6,312 nucleotides of DNA from an uncultured Methylophilus sp. (GTDB lineage: Bacteria > Pseudomonadota > Gammaproteobacteria > Burkholderiales > Methylophilaceae). A model generated the notes under the pieces. It ran no database searches. It had not been told where the DNA came from and was given only the letters and a program-made list of their open reading frames with translations. Positions 5,636 to 6,312 of the stretch are shown here, in pieces; within the stretch, counting starts at the first letter, position 1; the number at the start of each line of letters is the position of its first letter. The DNA lies in assembly GCA_936943315.1 (NCBI GenBank), contig CAKZJM010000295.1, positions 1-6,312 on the forward strand. The letters are read 5' to 3'. Both the position numbers and the translations under genes were made by a program.

Positions 5636-6312
5636 ATGCAGACAACCTTGATGACGCAACTGTCGACGGCCAAAATGAGCCTGCGACATTTTTACGCCTT
5701 ATGTAAACCACGGGTGACGGCGTTAATCGTCTTTACCGCTATCATCGGCATGTTTATGGCCACGCCTGGGATGGTGCCGCTGCAAGTGTTACTCGCAGCG
5801 ACAGTGGGCATTGCGTTTGCGTCAGGCGCGGCAGCGGCATTTAACTGCCTGATTGAGCACAAGATTGATGCCATGATGGCGCGGACTCGTGCGCGTCCGC
5901 TGCCGACCGGCCAATTGTCACAGATGGAAACCTTGCTGTTTGCCAGTGTCCTCGGCGGCATCGGCTTGAGCATTCTTTATTATTGGGTGAACCCTCTCAC
6001 CATGTGGCTTACCTTAGGCACCTTTGTCGGGTATGCCGTGATTTACACCGTGTTTCTCAAGCCTGCCACGCCCATGAATATTGTGATTGGCGGTGCGTCT
6101 GGTGCCATGCCACCCATCCTGGGTTGGGCTGCCGTCAATAATACGGTGTCGCCGGAATCTCTGGTGATGTTCCTGATCATTTTTGCCTGGACACCTCCGC
6201 ATTTCTGGGCGCTGGCCTTATATCGCCGTGAAGAATATGCCAAAGTCGGTATGCCGATGTTGCCGGTGACACATGGCGAACAATTCACCTTGCTGCATAT
6301 CCTGCTGTATAC
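5636..6312 (+). CDS. ctaB: Heme O synthase (protoheme IX farnesyltransferase, CtaB/CyoE), 3'-truncated
   Basis: UbiA-superfamily membrane prenyltransferase that adds a farnesyl group to heme b, giving heme O, the substrate of CtaA just upstream. The frame is open to the window end, giving 225 of about 300 expected residues. Visible motifs: LCKPRVTAL (22-30); the first diphosphate/Mg motif, Asn70 to Asp78 followed by MARTRARPLPTG (81-92); the NIVIGGASGAMPPILGW block (148-164); AWTPPHFWALALYRREEY (184-201); and GMPMLPVTHGEQ (205-216). The start at 5636 is set by the AAGGGGA site. Two positions look unusual from memory of the family: the second acidic motif reads REEY where RxDY is common, and the LKR-T segment before NIV reads LKPAT. 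Neither implies loss of function. The gene was probably followed by further assembly genes outside the window. Confidence 0.96.
   Translation, partial: MQTTLMTQLSTAKMSLRHFYALCKPRVTALIVFTAIIGMFMATPGMVPLQVLLAATVGIAFASGAAAAFNCLIEHKIDAMMARTRARPLPTGQLSQMETLLFASVLGGIGLSILYYWVNPLTMWLTLGTFVGYAVIYTVFLKPATPMNIVIGGASGAMPPILGWAAVNNTVSPESLVMFLIIFAWTPPHFWALALYRREEYAKVGMPMLPVTHGEQFTLLHILLY

Noticed and set aside
5692..6288. Minus-strand ORFs opposite ctaB
   Set aside because: They lie entirely under the clear ctaB frame, which runs open to the window end, and show no protein family character.

Overview
The window holds most of an aa3-type cytochrome c oxidase (cta/cox) locus, with the genes needed to metallate and assemble the enzyme. 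Moderate GC content, the gene order and the protein variants point to a betaproteobacterium, most likely a methylotroph-like member of the Methylophilaceae/Nitrosomonadales. That placement is inferred from recalled family resemblance, not from a search.

Layout, left to right. Positions 1-1295 carry the 3' part of ctaD (catalytic subunit I), cut at its 5' end by the window edge. A strong intercistronic hairpin follows at 1305-1340. Next is a 33-codon, TTG-started single-helix membrane ORF (1362-1463). Then come ctaG/cox11 (copper delivery to CuB, start best placed at 1483) and ctaE (subunit III, 2063-2995). A perfect 11-bp bidirectional terminator (3001-3027) ends this block. A small DUF2909-type twin-helix membrane gene runs the other way (3242-3042). 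Divergent from it is a second plus-strand block with very tight spacing: SURF1 (3292-4017), a membrane-anchored Sco-like CX3C protein (4017-4640, overlapping SURF1 by one base), ctaA/COX15 heme A synthase (4644-5618), and ctaB/cyoE heme O synthase (5636 to the window end, 3' truncated).

Functionally, CtaB farnesylates heme b to heme O, CtaA oxidises heme O to heme A, SURF1 assists heme A insertion, CtaG supplies CuB, and the Sco-like protein probably handles copper or thiol chemistry. CtaD and CtaE are the structural products. Subunit II (ctaC) is expected just upstream and is not in the window.

The most unusual signal is in CtaD. The heme and CuB histidines, the cross-linked tyrosine and the D-channel Asp/Asn/Glu are intact in the visible part. 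However, the residues aligned with the canonical K-channel (Ser, Thr, Lys) are Pro, Leu and Leu, and the aspartate that normally helps bind Mg is Asn. This looks like an A-type-derived oxidase with a remodelled or absent K-channel inside an otherwise standard cta locus. There is no gene-free stretch over 300 bases, and I see no mobile element, CRISPR array, tRNA or rRNA.
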